NCBI RefSeq assembly: GCF_005938225.1
Contig: NZ_VCPC01000002.1
Coordinates: forward strand, 806,001-870,000
Source of the DNA: Arenibacterium halophilum
GTDB taxonomy: Bacteria > Pseudomonadota > Alphaproteobacteria > Rhodobacterales > Rhodobacteraceae
Direction: 5' to 3'
Length of the DNA: 64,000 bases
Made by a program: the position numbers and the translations under genes. Under the pieces are notes generated by a model. It saw only the letters and a list, made by a program, of their open reading frames with translations, made no database searches and was not told the origin of the DNA. Positions 25,559 through 33,908 of this stretch are shown here, piece after piece (the stretch's first letter is position 1; each line of letters opens with the position of its first letter).

Positions 25559-25691
25559 GTGACGGAACACGCGTGCCTGTGCGTGCGTCATTTCTTTGAA
25601 CCGCGGTGCGGGGGTGACGCTGATGCTGTGCGAATGCGCACATCACGAGGGTCTTTTCCGGTGACGTGTTCTTGACGATATGAAGTTGACG

Positions 25692-25720
25692 CTTGAAACC
25701 TGCTGTTTGCGCTCCCATAT
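25692..25720 (+). promoter_or_regulatory. Sigma-32-type promoter of rpoH
   Basis: CTTGAAA (25692-25698), 15 nt, CCCATAT (25714-25720), close to the RpoH consensus (CTTGAAA and CCCCAT-T). It lies 38 nt before the rpoH ATG, implying autoregulation on heat shock. The same bases could also be read as a weak sigma-70 promoter (TTGAAA-N17-CATATG). Confidence 0.6.
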
Positions 25721-25758
25721 GGCATGTTAAGAGTATAAACATAAGAAGGGACGGGCCC

Positions 25759-26655
25759 ATGGCAAACTACGCAAATCTTCCGGCGCCGACACCCGAAGGC
25801 GGGCTGAACCGGTACATGCAGGAAATTCGCAAATTTCCGCTGCTGGAACCGGAAGAGGAATACATGCTCGCCAAGCGGTGGGTGGAAGAACAGGACACTG
25901 AAGCTGCGCATAAGATGGTTACCAGCCACCTGCGTCTGGCGGCCAAGATCGCTATGGGATATCGCGGCTATGGTCTGCCGCAGGCCGAAGTGATTTCCGA
26001 AGCGAACGTGGGCTTGATGCAGGCGGTCAAGCGGTTTGACCCTGAAAAGGGCTTTCGTCTTGCGACCTATGCGATGTGGTGGATCCGCGCCTCGATTCAG
26101 GAATATATCCTGCGATCGTGGAGCCTTGTGAAGCTGGGTACGACCAGCGCGCAGAAAAAGCTGTTCTTCAACCTGCGCAAGGCCAAGGCGCGCATCGGCG
26201 CACTGGAAGAGGGCGATCTGCACCCCGATAACGTCAAGCAGATCGCAACCGATCTGGGCGTGACCGAGGATGAGGTCATCAGCATGAACCGGCGCATGTC
26301 GGGCGGGGATGCGTCGCTGAATGCCACCGTTGGGGCCGAAGGCGAAGGCACCATGCAGTGGCAGGATTGGCTGGAAGATGAGGATGCCGATCAGGCCAGC
26401 GACTACGAGGCGCGCGACGAACTCGAGGCGCGGCGCGATCTGCTGGTGCAGTCCTTCGATGTTCTGAACGACCGCGAAAAGGACATTCTGACCCAGCGGC
26501 GTCTGACCGAAGAGGCGGTGACGCTGGAAGACTTGAGCGGCCAGTACAACGTCAGCCGGGAACGGATCCGCCAGATCGAGGTGCGCGCGTTTGAGAAGCT
26601 TCAGAAGCGGATGCGCGAACTGGCCTCCGAACGCGGCATGATTGGCGCGGCCTGA
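25759..26655 (+). CDS. rpoH: RNA polymerase sigma factor RpoH (sigma-32)
   Basis: 298 aa from ATG 25759; the open frame to 25693 lies over the promoter. NRYMQEIRKFPLLEPEEEYMLAKRW at the start, region 2 FRLATYAMWWIRASIQEYILRSWSLVKLGT, the RpoH box immediately after it (AQKKLFFNLRKAKARI), and region 4 [21 protein letters not shown]. Heat-shock sigma factor. Many Rhodobacteraceae have two rpoH genes; which one this is cannot be told here. Confidence 0.96.
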   Translation: MANYANLPAPTPEGGLNRYMQEIRKFPLLEPEEEYMLAKRWVEEQDTEAAHKMVTSHLRLAAKIAMGYRGYGLPQAEVISEANVGLMQAVKRFDPEKGFRLATYAMWWIRASIQEYILRSWSLVKLGTTSAQKKLFFNLRKAKARIGALEEGDLHPDNVKQIATDLGVTEDEVISMNRRMSGGDASLNATVGAEGEGTMQWQDWLEDEDADQASDYEARDELEARRDLLVQSFDVLNDREKDILTQRRLTEEAVTLEDLSGQYNVSRERIRQIEVRAFEKLQKRMRELASERGMIGAA

Positions 26656-26676
26656 CGGTCTGAACACGAAAAAACC

Positions 26677-26708
26677 GGGGGCAGGCGAACTTTCGCCGGC
26701 CCCTTTTT
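26677..26708 (+). terminator. Intrinsic terminator of rpoH
   Basis: GGGGC-A-GGCGAA (26678-26689), loop ct, TTCGCC-G-GCCCC (26692-26703), then TTTTT (26704-26708). A stem with one mismatch and a T-run, 21 nt after the stop: a textbook rho-independent terminator. Confidence 0.85.
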
Positions 26709-26801
26709 ACGTGCGGGTCCGGGCCAATCCGCGGGATTGCCGTTGATTGCCACTTGCCGCCGCGTTACCCCGGTCTAGATCGCGCAAGGAAAGGCCGCCG
26801 C

Positions 26802-27494
26802 ATGAAGATGCACGAAACGTTCATTAAGCCGATGCATCCCGAAGGCATCAAATTCGTGGCCATCTTTGCTGCGATTGCCTTGGTGCTGTTTTGGCTGTGG
26901 GAACCGTTGGGCTGGCTTGGGTTTGGTCTAACAGTCTGGTGTTACTATTTTTTCCGAGATCCGAAACGGAGCGTTCCGGACCGGGAAGGGCTGATCGTCT
27001 CTCCTGCCGACGGGGTTGTTTCACTGATCGAACCTGCAGCACCGCCGCCAGAGTTGGGGATGGGTGACGCGCCACTCACGCGGGTCAGCGTGTTCATGTC
27101 GGTGTTTAACTGCCATGTGAACCGCGCGCCGATTGCGGGCCAGGTCGACAAGATGGTGTACCGCCCGGGCAAGTTTCTGAACGCCTCGCTCGACAAGGCC
27201 AGCGAAGACAATGAACGCAACAGCCTTGCCCTGCTGTTGCCCGATGGACGGCGTATCGCGGTGGTGCAGATTGCCGGTCTGGTGGCGCGGCGCATCGTGC
27301 CGTTCGTCGAGGAAGGCCAGAGCCTGCGCACCGGAGAACGGTTCGGGCTGATCCGGTTCGGCTCGCGACTGGATGTGTACCTGCCCGAAGGCGTGTCGCC
27401 TCTGGTGGCGCTGGGGCAGACGATGGTGGCCGGTGAAAGCATCATCGCCGATCTGAATTCGCCCGAGCTGCGCCGGTTGGCGCAGAGTATCTGA
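26802..27494 (+). CDS. psd: Phosphatidylserine decarboxylase proenzyme
   Basis: 230 aa, short (archaeal-type) Psd. Converts phosphatidylserine to phosphatidylethanolamine at the inner membrane; self-cleaves to form a pyruvoyl group. Two hydrophobic segments near residues 18-50 ([28 protein letters not shown]), then [29 protein letters not shown] and, near residue 186, [11 protein letters not shown] with the Gly-Ser cleavage site. First gene of psd-pssA-pmtA. ATG 26802 has AAGGAAAGG upstream. Confidence 0.94.
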   Translation: MKMHETFIKPMHPEGIKFVAIFAAIALVLFWLWEPLGWLGFGLTVWCYYFFRDPKRSVPDREGLIVSPADGVVSLIEPAAPPPELGMGDAPLTRVSVFMSVFNCHVNRAPIAGQVDKMVYRPGKFLNASLDKASEDNERNSLALLLPDGRRIAVVQIAGLVARRIVPFVEEGQSLRTGERFGLIRFGSRLDVYLPEGVSPLVALGQTMVAGESIIADLNSPELRRLAQSI

Positions 27495-27496
27495 GC

Positions 27497-28243
27497 ATGT
27501 CCCGTCGCGCCCCCCTTCGGTCCATGCGACCCATTCAGATGTTGCCCAATCTGATGACACTGGGCGCGATTTGTGCGGGGCTCACCTCGGTCCGGTTTGC
27601 GTTCGACGGCAATGCCGGGCTGTCCATGTCACTGATCGTTCTGGCGGCTGTGCTGGACGGGCTTGATGGCACCGTGGCGCGGCTTCTGAAAAGCGAAAGC
27701 GAGATCGGGGCCGAGTTGGACAGCCTTGCCGATTTCGTGAATTTCGGCGTGGCGCCGGGGCTGCTGCTGTATCTGTGGGCGCTGCAAAGCGGGCGCAGCG
27801 CGGGATGGATCGCGGTTCTGATCTTTGCGATCTGCTGCGCGATGCGGTTGGCGCGCTACAACGTCATGTCGCGCAAGGAGCCGGGCAAGAAGCAGATGTA
27901 TTTCTCAGGCGTCCCAGCCCCTGGCGGCGCGCTGTTGGTTCTGATGCCGCTGGTTCTTGCCCGCGTCCTGCCCGAAATATTCCAGCCTGTTCTGCACACC
28001 TTTGCCGGTATCTGGCTGGTTCTGGTGGGCATGATGATGATTTCGACGATTCCGACACCGTCGCCCAAGCTGCTGAAGGTGTCGCGCGACAAGGCGGCGT
28101 ATGTGATGGTGGCGTCGGTGGGTCTTATCGCGGCCTTCTTTACCTATCCCTGGCCCGTCGTTCTGGCCGTTGAGCTGGGCTACCTCGCGATCCTGGCCAG
28201 GTTCGCTTTGCGTCGCAAGCACTTGATACCCGAGGAGAATTGA
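27497..28243 (+). CDS. pssA: CDP-diacylglycerol--serine O-phosphatidyltransferase
   Basis: 248 aa, integral membrane. Makes phosphatidylserine, the substrate of Psd. The CDP-alcohol phosphatidyltransferase signature DGLDGTVARLLKSESEIGAELDSLAD (D-G-x2-A-R-x8-G-x3-D-x3-D) is at about residues 53-78, surrounded by several TM helices. Starts 2 nt after psd, and pmtA begins 3 nt after it. Confidence 0.95.
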   Translation: MSRRAPLRSMRPIQMLPNLMTLGAICAGLTSVRFAFDGNAGLSMSLIVLAAVLDGLDGTVARLLKSESEIGAELDSLADFVNFGVAPGLLLYLWALQSGRSAGWIAVLIFAICCAMRLARYNVMSRKEPGKKQMYFSGVPAPGGALLVLMPLVLARVLPEIFQPVLHTFAGIWLVLVGMMMISTIPTPSPKLLKVSRDKAAYVMVASVGLIAAFFTYPWPVVLAVELGYLAILARFALRRKHLIPEEN

Positions 28244-28246
28244 GCA

Positions 28247-28864
28247 GTGAAGGCAAGCAATGTCGCCACGTCCTACCGTCGGTGGGCGCCGATATACGAC
28301 CGCACGTTCGGTGCCGTGACCAATGCCGGTCGCAAGCGCGCCGCAGCTCACGCCAGTGCGCGGGGCGGAGCCCTTCTCGAAGTGGGAGTCGGCACTGGCC
28401 TGGCTTTGCCGGAATATGGGTCCAACGTCGATGTCACGGGGGTGGATTACTCGCCCGAGATGCTGGCCAAGGCCAAGGCGCGGGTGGCAAATCAACGCCT
28501 GCACAACGTGCGTGAGCTCCGTCAGATGGATGCGCGTGAGTTGGATTTTCCCGACGAAACCTTCGATTTCGTCGCCGCGATGCACGTGTTGTCGGTGGTG
28601 CCCGAACCGCGCCGGGTGATGTCGGAAATTGCCCGGGTCTGCAAGCCGGGCGGCGATGTTCTGATCGTTAACCACTTCGCCCGCGAAAAGGGATTTCTCT
28701 CGGTCGCAGAACGGGTTACGGCGCCTCTTGAAAGTGTTCTGGGTTGGCATTCGGATTTCGAGATAACGGACGTTCTGAATGAACCAACCCTTTCGGAAAC
28801 CGCGCGTGAAAGCCTGCCGCCGATTGGCCTGATGACCTGGCTGGTCTTGACGAAAACGCATTAG
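28247..28864 (+). CDS. pmtA: Phosphatidylethanolamine N-methyltransferase
   Basis: 205 aa from a GTG with GAGGAG upstream. Class I SAM methyltransferase: SAM motif LLEVGVGTGLALPEYG (about residues 43-58), VTGVDYSPEMLAKAK, and FDFVAAMHVLSVVP. It resembles the Rhodobacter-type PmtA that methylates phosphatidylethanolamine three times to phosphatidylcholine. Position right after psd and pssA makes this much more likely than a general methyltransferase; with them it completes a CDP-DAG to PC pathway. Confidence 0.85.
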   Translation: MKASNVATSYRRWAPIYDRTFGAVTNAGRKRAAAHASARGGALLEVGVGTGLALPEYGSNVDVTGVDYSPEMLAKAKARVANQRLHNVRELRQMDARELDFPDETFDFVAAMHVLSVVPEPRRVMSEIARVCKPGGDVLIVNHFAREKGFLSVAERVTAPLESVLGWHSDFEITDVLNEPTLSETARESLPPIGLMTWLVLTKTH

Positions 28865-28902
28865 GCCGGGCAGCATCGCAGAAAAGCCAGGTCGGAGGCT
28901 GG

Positions 28903-29871
28903 ATGACGCTGCGTTGGGGAATACTGGGCGCTTCGAACTTTGCCAGAGCCTTTATGGGTCCGGCCATTCACGCAGCGCGACAGTCGGCCTTGGTGGCGCT
29001 GGCGACATCAAGCGCCAAAAAGGCCATTGGGTTCAGCGCCTTTTGCCCCGATCTTCGTGTGCATTCCGACTATGACGCGCTGCTTTCCGATCCTGACATT
29101 GACGCGGTGTATATCCCGCTGCCCAATACGCTGCATGTCGACTGGACGCTGAAGGCATTGGATGCGGGCAAGCATGTCCTGTGCGAAAAGCCGATCGCAA
29201 TGGCGGCGTCCGACATCGACCGGCTGATCGCCAAACGCGACGAAACCGGATTGCTGGCGGCCGAGGCTTATATGATCGTGCATCACCCGCAATGGCTGCG
29301 CGCGCGCGAAATGCTGCGCGATGGCGCCATCGGCCGACTGGCCCATGTCGAAGGTACGTTTACCTACAATAACCCGGACGCGGCCAACATCCGCAACAAG
29401 GCCGAGATGGGCGGCGGTGGCATCGCTGATATCGGGGTCTACACCTACGGTGCGACCCGTTGGATGACTGGGCAAGAGCCAGAGGCGATCACCCACGCCG
29501 ATTTGACTTATGAAAACGGTGTCGATGTGGTCGCCCGCGTGTCCGCCCGGTTCCCGGGGTTCACGGCGCAGTGGATGAATTCGACCCGGATGCATCCGAT
29601 GCAGCAGATGACGTTTATCGGCGATGCCGGTGCGATCCGTCTGACCGCGCCCTTCAACGCCAATGTCTATGGCGAGGCGCGCGTCGAACTGCATCAGCCC
29701 GATCTGGGCCTGCGCGTGGAACGGTTTCCGGCGGCAAACCATTATATCCTGCAGGTCGAGGCATTTTCCCGCTCGGTGCGTGACGGCGAGCCGTTTGGCT
29801 GGCCGCTGGAACAGGCGCGCGGCACGCAGGCGATGATCGACGCGATTCATACGCACGCGAAAGGGGTGTGA
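28903..29871 (+). CDS. Gfo/Idh/MocA-family oxidoreductase
   Basis: 322 aa. N-terminal Rossmann domain (LRWGILGASNFARAFMGPAI), AVYIPLPNTLHVDWTLKAL, the EKP signature HVLCEKPIAMAASDID (about residues 91-106), then the C-terminal beta-sheet domain with the GGGIADIGVYTYGATRWM substrate-side motif. NAD(P)-dependent sugar or polyol dehydrogenases belong here; the substrate cannot be inferred. It is probably co-transcribed with the DksA-like gene 1 nt after it. Confidence 0.88.
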   Translation: MTLRWGILGASNFARAFMGPAIHAARQSALVALATSSAKKAIGFSAFCPDLRVHSDYDALLSDPDIDAVYIPLPNTLHVDWTLKALDAGKHVLCEKPIAMAASDIDRLIAKRDETGLLAAEAYMIVHHPQWLRAREMLRDGAIGRLAHVEGTFTYNNPDAANIRNKAEMGGGGIADIGVYTYGATRWMTGQEPEAITHADLTYENGVDVVARVSARFPGFTAQWMNSTRMHPMQQMTFIGDAGAIRLTAPFNANVYGEARVELHQPDLGLRVERFPAANHYILQVEAFSRSVRDGEPFGWPLEQARGTQAMIDAIHTHAKGV

Positions 29872-29872
29872 C

Positions 29873-30142
29873 ATGGCTGGAGGATGGTCGCGTGATGGCG
29901 CTGTGGGCGAACAGATCGAAGCGTCGATCAAGGACGAGTTGGACCGCATGAGGGCCCGCCGCGCGCCTGTGGGCGAGTCGGCCGCGCATTGCGCCGAATG
30001 CGAGGAGCCGATCCCCGAAAAGCGCCGCGCCGCAATCCCCGGAGTCAAGCTGTGCATCGACTGCCAGTCCGAGCGCGATGGCCGCGCGGTACAGCGCGGC
30101 GGCATCAACCGGCGCGGCAGCAAGGATAGCCAGTTGAAGTAA
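29873..30142 (+). CDS. DksA/TraR-type C4 zinc finger protein
   Basis: 89 aa. The C4 motif HCAECEEPIPEKRRAAIPGVKLCIDCQ (C-x2-C-x17-C-x2-C, about residues 40-66) is that of the TraR/DksA zinc finger. The protein lacks DksA's long N-terminal coiled coil, so it is a TraR-sized member that may act on RNA polymerase; that role is inferred from family only. Confidence 0.82.
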   Translation: MAGGWSRDGAVGEQIEASIKDELDRMRARRAPVGESAAHCAECEEPIPEKRRAAIPGVKLCIDCQSERDGRAVQRGGINRRGSKDSQLK

Positions 30143-30150
30143 AGGGCCAC

Positions 30151-30999
30151 TCACGCAACGGGTGCGGGCCAGAGCGCATGGAAATGGTGCACCGGCCCGT
30201 GGCCGCCGCCCACATCCAATTGATCGGCAGCCGCCAGGGAAAGGGTCAGATAATCTTTGGCGCTTGCCACGGCGCCGGGCACTTGCCGCCCCGGCAATAG
30301 GGCTGCAATCGCCGCAGACAGGGTGCAGCCGGTGCCATGATCATTCGTCGTCGTGATGCGCGGCGCGGGCAGGGCGGTAACGTGGCCATTGCGCCCCGCC
30401 AACAGGTCGGTGCTGTCGGCGCTGTTCTCGAGATGCCCGCCCTTCAGCAGCACCCATTCAGCTCCAAGCGCCAGCAGATCGGGCAGGGCATCCTGCATGG
30501 CTGCGCCGTTCCACGCGTCAGCGCGGTCCAGCAGCACGGCAGCTTCGGGCAGGTTCGGCGTGATGATGGTGGCCAGCGGCAGCAGCTCGTCGCGCAGGGC
30601 GGTGACTGCCTCGGGCGCCAGCAAGGCATGGCCGCTTTTCGCCACCATCACCGGATCCAGCACGATATTGCGGGCTTTATGGGCACGCAGCCGATCGGCC
30701 ACTACTCGAGCGATCCCGGCATTCGCGATCATCCCGATCTTCACGGCGTCGATGCGCACGTCTTCCAGCACCGCGTCGATCTGCTCGGCCACGAAACCCG
30801 GGTCCAGCGCCACGAACTGCCGCACTCCGCGCGTGTTTTGGGCCACCACCGCCGTGATCGCCGAGCAGGCATAGGCGCCGAGGGCTGAAAACGCCTTGAT
30901 GTCGGCCTGTATCCCGGCGCCACCCGACGGATCGGTGCCCGCGATGGTTAGAACATTGGCAATATGCCCGGTGGGCGCTGGGATGGTTTGGGGGTGCAT
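30151..30999 (-). CDS. thiD: Hydroxymethylpyrimidine/phosphomethylpyrimidine kinase
   Basis: 282 aa from the ATG at 30999. Phosphorylates HMP and HMP-P for thiamine synthesis. The ribokinase-like fold begins NVLTIAGTDPSGGAGIQADIKAFSALG; the C-terminal TTNDHGTGCTLSAAIAALL holds the catalytic Asp and anion hole. The frame is open to 31083 but that part is inside the riboswitch leader. No other thi genes are beside it. Confidence 0.93.
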   Translation of the reverse strand: MHPQTIPAPTGHIANVLTIAGTDPSGGAGIQADIKAFSALGAYACSAITAVVAQNTRGVRQFVALDPGFVAEQIDAVLEDVRIDAVKIGMIANAGIARVVADRLRAHKARNIVLDPVMVAKSGHALLAPEAVTALRDELLPLATIITPNLPEAAVLLDRADAWNGAAMQDALPDLLALGAEWVLLKGGHLENSADSTDLLAGRNGHVTALPAPRITTTNDHGTGCTLSAAIAALLPGRQVPGAVASAKDYLTLSLAAADQLDVGGGHGPVHHFHALWPAPVA

Positions 31000-31048
31000 G
31001 GGCGGCCTCGCATATTGAGGCCGGCTAGGGCAGAAAGCGTATCGGTCC

Positions 31049-31157
31049 TGTCCCTTCGCCGGCATGATCCGGATCAGGTTCAAAGGGTCACCGCGCCGCC
31101 CCGGTTTCGCCGGGCCTAGCGGACTCTCAGCCCCTTGTCAGGGCTCCCCTCGGTGAC
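31049..31157 (-). promoter_or_regulatory. TPP riboswitch (THI element) of thiD
   Basis: On the minus strand the leader reads ACCGAGGGGAGCCC, then GGGGCTGAGAG, a variable GC stem (CCCGGCGAAACCGGG), then GACCCTTTGAACCTGATC and CATGCCGGCGAAGGGA. These are the conserved blocks of the thiamine pyrophosphate riboswitch in order. It ends about 50 nt before the thiD ATG; no T-run terminator is seen, so control is probably at translation. Confidence 0.95.
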
Positions 31158-31285
31158 GACACGATAGCAGGCCGCTGGGCATGTGCAACGCGAATGCCCC
31201 GAGCCGGACGGTTTGGGCCGGTCCGCTGGGCCTTTCTGCAAGGGAACGATCATGCTCGATGAAAATCGGGCTTGCACCTTTCTTG

Positions 31286-31325
31286 TGTTATAAGATATCG
31301 CATTTGATACGTTATAACATTACGG
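31286..31325 (+). promoter_or_regulatory. Zur-box-like palindromes before the flavoprotein/ZigA/ABC operon
   Basis: TGTTATAA (31286-31293) and TTATAACA (31312-31319) form a perfect inverted repeat. The right arm lies in GATACGTTATAACATTAC (31306-31323), built on the palindrome GTTATAAC, which resembles Zur operators described in alphaproteobacteria. The AT-rich patch stands out in GC-rich surroundings, 110 nt before the first gene. The rest of 31158-31434 shows no ORF. Zur binding is inferred from the motif plus the ZigA-type gene downstream. Confidence 0.6.
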
Positions 31326-31434
31326 AAGTCGGGGTGTTCGCGTGCAGTGTCTGACCGGGTTCAGCCGCTGTTGAAATCACTCCTGCAATTCATCACCCCG
31401 GCAGCCTGCTGACCGGAACCGGAGAGGATATGCC

Positions 31435-32352
31435 ATGTTGGATGTGGTTGTGATCGGAGGGAGCTTTGCCGGCTTGAGTGCCGCCCTGCAACTTGCGCGG
31501 GCCAGCCGCTCGGTGCTCGTCATAGACGCGGGAGAGCCGCGAAACCGCGCCTCTGCCGCTGCGCATGGCGTGCCCGGGTGGGATGGTGTTCCGCCCGCAG
31601 ATATCCTCGCGCGGTTTCGGGCGGATCTGGCCGGGTATCCTACCGTTCGTGTTCTGGAAAACCGGGCAGAGCACATCACGGGCGAGATCGACGCCTATCA
31701 CGTGATCACCGCGAGCGGACAGAGCTTTGATGCCCGCCGGATCATACTTGCACATGGTGTGCGGGATATCCTGCCCGATCTGCCGGGCCTTTCCGGGGCC
31801 TGGGGGCGGACCGTCCTGCATTGTCCCTATTGCCATGGCTACGAAGTGAAGGGCCAGCCGCTGGCCGTTCTGGCGACCGGGCCGATGGCGGCACATCAGG
31901 CGCATATGCTTCGTGCCGACTGGAGCGATGACGTGACCGTTCTGGTCAATGGGGCCGAGGGGCTGGACGAATCCGGCCTCATCGCGGCGGGTCTCAAGAT
32001 CGAGCATCGCGCTCCTGTTCGGGTCGCGCGGGCAGAGGGCATTGGTGTTTGGTTCCACGATGGGACGGAGACCCAATTTGCTGCGGTCTTCACGGCGCCG
32101 AAGGTCAGTCTGGCACAGTCTCCGGCCGACGGACTTGGCCTGGGCATGTCCGACGGGCCGATGGGTCCCTATGTGCGCACCGGTCCGATGCAGCAAACCG
32201 ATATGCCCGGTGTCTTCGCGGCGGGCGACCTCGCAACGCCGATGTGGAACGTCAACTTCGCCGTCGGTGATGGCGCCCGCGCCGGTACGGGCTGCCACCA
32301 GTCGCTTCTCTTCCCCGATTTCATTCCCGCTCTCGAAAAGGACGCCACATGA
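31435..32352 (+). CDS. Thioredoxin-reductase-like FAD/NAD(P) oxidoreductase
   Basis: 305 aa. N-terminal FAD motif [21 protein letters not shown]; redox-active CPYC in [14 protein letters not shown] (about residues 130-143), the thioredoxin reductase pattern; C-terminal FAD contact [14 protein letters not shown]. The NADPH-binding glycine motif usual between them is weak ([14 protein letters not shown]), so cofactor use may differ. It is the first gene after the Zur-like site and overlaps the COG0523 GTPase start by 4 nt. Its partner is unknown; reduction of a metal-binding thiol or a metallophore is speculation. Confidence 0.85.
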   Translation: MLDVVVIGGSFAGLSAALQLARASRSVLVIDAGEPRNRASAAAHGVPGWDGVPPADILARFRADLAGYPTVRVLENRAEHITGEIDAYHVITASGQSFDARRIILAHGVRDILPDLPGLSGAWGRTVLHCPYCHGYEVKGQPLAVLATGPMAAHQAHMLRADWSDDVTVLVNGAEGLDESGLIAAGLKIEHRAPVRVARAEGIGVWFHDGTETQFAAVFTAPKVSLAQSPADGLGLGMSDGPMGPYVRTGPMQQTDMPGVFAAGDLATPMWNVNFAVGDGARAGTGCHQSLLFPDFIPALEKDAT

Positions 32353-33563
32353 CACATGCTCTTGATCCCCGCCTTCCCGTCACTGTCCTGTCGGGATTTC
32401 TTGGCGCAGGCAAAACGACGCTGCTGAACCGCGTGCTGAACAATCGCGACGGGCGCCGCGTGGCCGTGATCGTCAATGATATGTCCGAGCTCAACATCGA
32501 CGCCGATCTGGTCCGTGCCGACACCGAGTTGTCGCGCACCGACGAAACGCTTGTTGAAATGTCCAACGGCTGCATTTGCTGCACCCTGCGCGACGACCTG
32601 CTGCAAGAAGTCCGCAAGCTGGCCGGGGAAGAACGGTTTGACTACCTGCTGATCGAATCGACCGGAATTTCCGAGCCGCTGCCCGTGGCGGCCACTTTCG
32701 ATTTTCGGGACGAGGCGGGAGAAAGCCTGTCGGATGTCGCGCGGCTCGACACGATGGTGACAGTGGTCGATGCAGTCAACCTGCTGAACGACTACGCCAG
32801 CCACGATTTTCTGCACGACCGGGGCGAAACCCTCGGCGACGAGGACGAGCGCACGCTGGTTCACCTGCTGACCGATCAGATCGAATTCGCCGATGTGGTT
32901 GTTCTGAACAAGGTGACGGATGCAGGCCCGGCAAAGGTGGACGCCGCCCGCAAGATCATCCGCAGCCTCAATGCCGACGCGAAGATCATCGAGGTTGACC
33001 GCTCGGATGTTCCGGCGGACGTGATCCTGAATACGGGTCTTTTCGATTTCGGACGCGCGCACGAGCATCCGATGTGGGCGAAAGAGCTCTATGGCTTTGC
33101 CGACCATGTGCCTGAAACCGAGGAATACGGCGTTGCCTCTTATGTCTATCGCGCGCGTCAGCCTTTCGACCCGTCCAAGGTTCTCGAGGTTCTGAATGGC
33201 GATCTGCCCGGCGTCATCCGCGCCAAGGGCCATTTCTGGGTCGCGACGCGGCCCGATTGGGTGGCCGAATTCTCGCTTGCCGGAGCGCTTTCGTCGGTGA
33301 CGCCGCTGGGCCAGTGGTGGGCCACCGTGCCGCGCGAACGTCACCCCGACACCGATAGCGCCCGCGCCTATCTGGCGCAGCATTGGGTCGACCCTTGGGG
33401 CGACCGGCGGCAAGAGATCGTGTTTATCGGCGCAGGCATCGACTGGCCGTTGCTGAAAACGCGGCTGGACGCGGCCTTGGTTCCCCAGAGGATCGCCCCC
33501 GGCCCGGACGCGCTGCCCGACTTGCCAGACCCGTTTCCGATCTGGCGGAGGGCGGCTGCGTGA
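32349..33563 (+). CDS. zigA: COG0523 GTPase, ZigA-type zinc metallochaperone
   Basis: 404 aa. P-loop [20 protein letters not shown] near the start, switch region [16 protein letters not shown], base-recognition motif VVLNKVT, and the CxCC metal motif [18 protein letters not shown] (about residues 70-87). The C-terminal CobW_C domain follows. The phrase [15 protein letters not shown] and overall length fit the ZigA subgroup, GTPases that deliver zinc under starvation and are usually Zur-controlled. It overlaps the flavoprotein by ATGA. Confidence 0.9.
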   Translation: MTHALDPRLPVTVLSGFLGAGKTTLLNRVLNNRDGRRVAVIVNDMSELNIDADLVRADTELSRTDETLVEMSNGCICCTLRDDLLQEVRKLAGEERFDYLLIESTGISEPLPVAATFDFRDEAGESLSDVARLDTMVTVVDAVNLLNDYASHDFLHDRGETLGDEDERTLVHLLTDQIEFADVVVLNKVTDAGPAKVDAARKIIRSLNADAKIIEVDRSDVPADVILNTGLFDFGRAHEHPMWAKELYGFADHVPETEEYGVASYVYRARQPFDPSKVLEVLNGDLPGVIRAKGHFWVATRPDWVAEFSLAGALSSVTPLGQWWATVPRERHPDTDSARAYLAQHWVDPWGDRRQEIVFIGAGIDWPLLKTRLDAALVPQRIAPGPDALPDLPDPFPIWRRAAA

Positions 33564-33621
33564 CGGTGGTCCGCGTACCCCAATGTATCCATGCCTCGCT
33601 CCACGACGTGGGGGCAGAGGT

Positions 33622-33858
33622 ATGAGGCGCAATGTTTCCACCACGTTGCGCCGTCGCCTCAGGGGCGATCCAATGCAGGCCTATGATGCCCTGCCGCGAC
33701 CCTTGCGGCTGTGGCTGGCGCAGGCCGCTTTGCCGTGGTCGCCGGTGTCGTGCCGCCGGATCTGGGCCAGGGCCCGGGCCGAGGGCGCAAGCCACGACGA
33801 CATTCTCGACCGGCTCGATCGGGCCGAACAGATGACCCTTTCCCGCGATCGGCTTTAG
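33622..33858 (+). CDS. Small conserved protein (DUF6525-like)
   Basis: 78 aa from ATG 33622. Basic N-terminus, then MQAYDALPRPLRLWLAQAALPWSPVSCRRIWARARAEG, which I recall as the signature of DUF6525, a small roseobacter family found near ZigA genes. Predicted all-helical, soluble, no metal motif apart from one Cys. Its place between zigA and the ABC importer suggests a part in the same response; the function is unknown. The family number is from memory. Confidence 0.7.
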   Translation: MRRNVSTTLRRRLRGDPMQAYDALPRPLRLWLAQAALPWSPVSCRRIWARARAEGASHDDILDRLDRAEQMTLSRDRL

Positions 33859-33908
33859 CTACCTGCCATAAGCCGCGCAATCCCCGACGTTCAACAGGAT
33901 CAAAGACC

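Noticed and set aside
32169-33644. 491-aa open frame antisense to zigA
   Set aside because: Covers the complement of a gene with clear GTPase motifs; no independent support.
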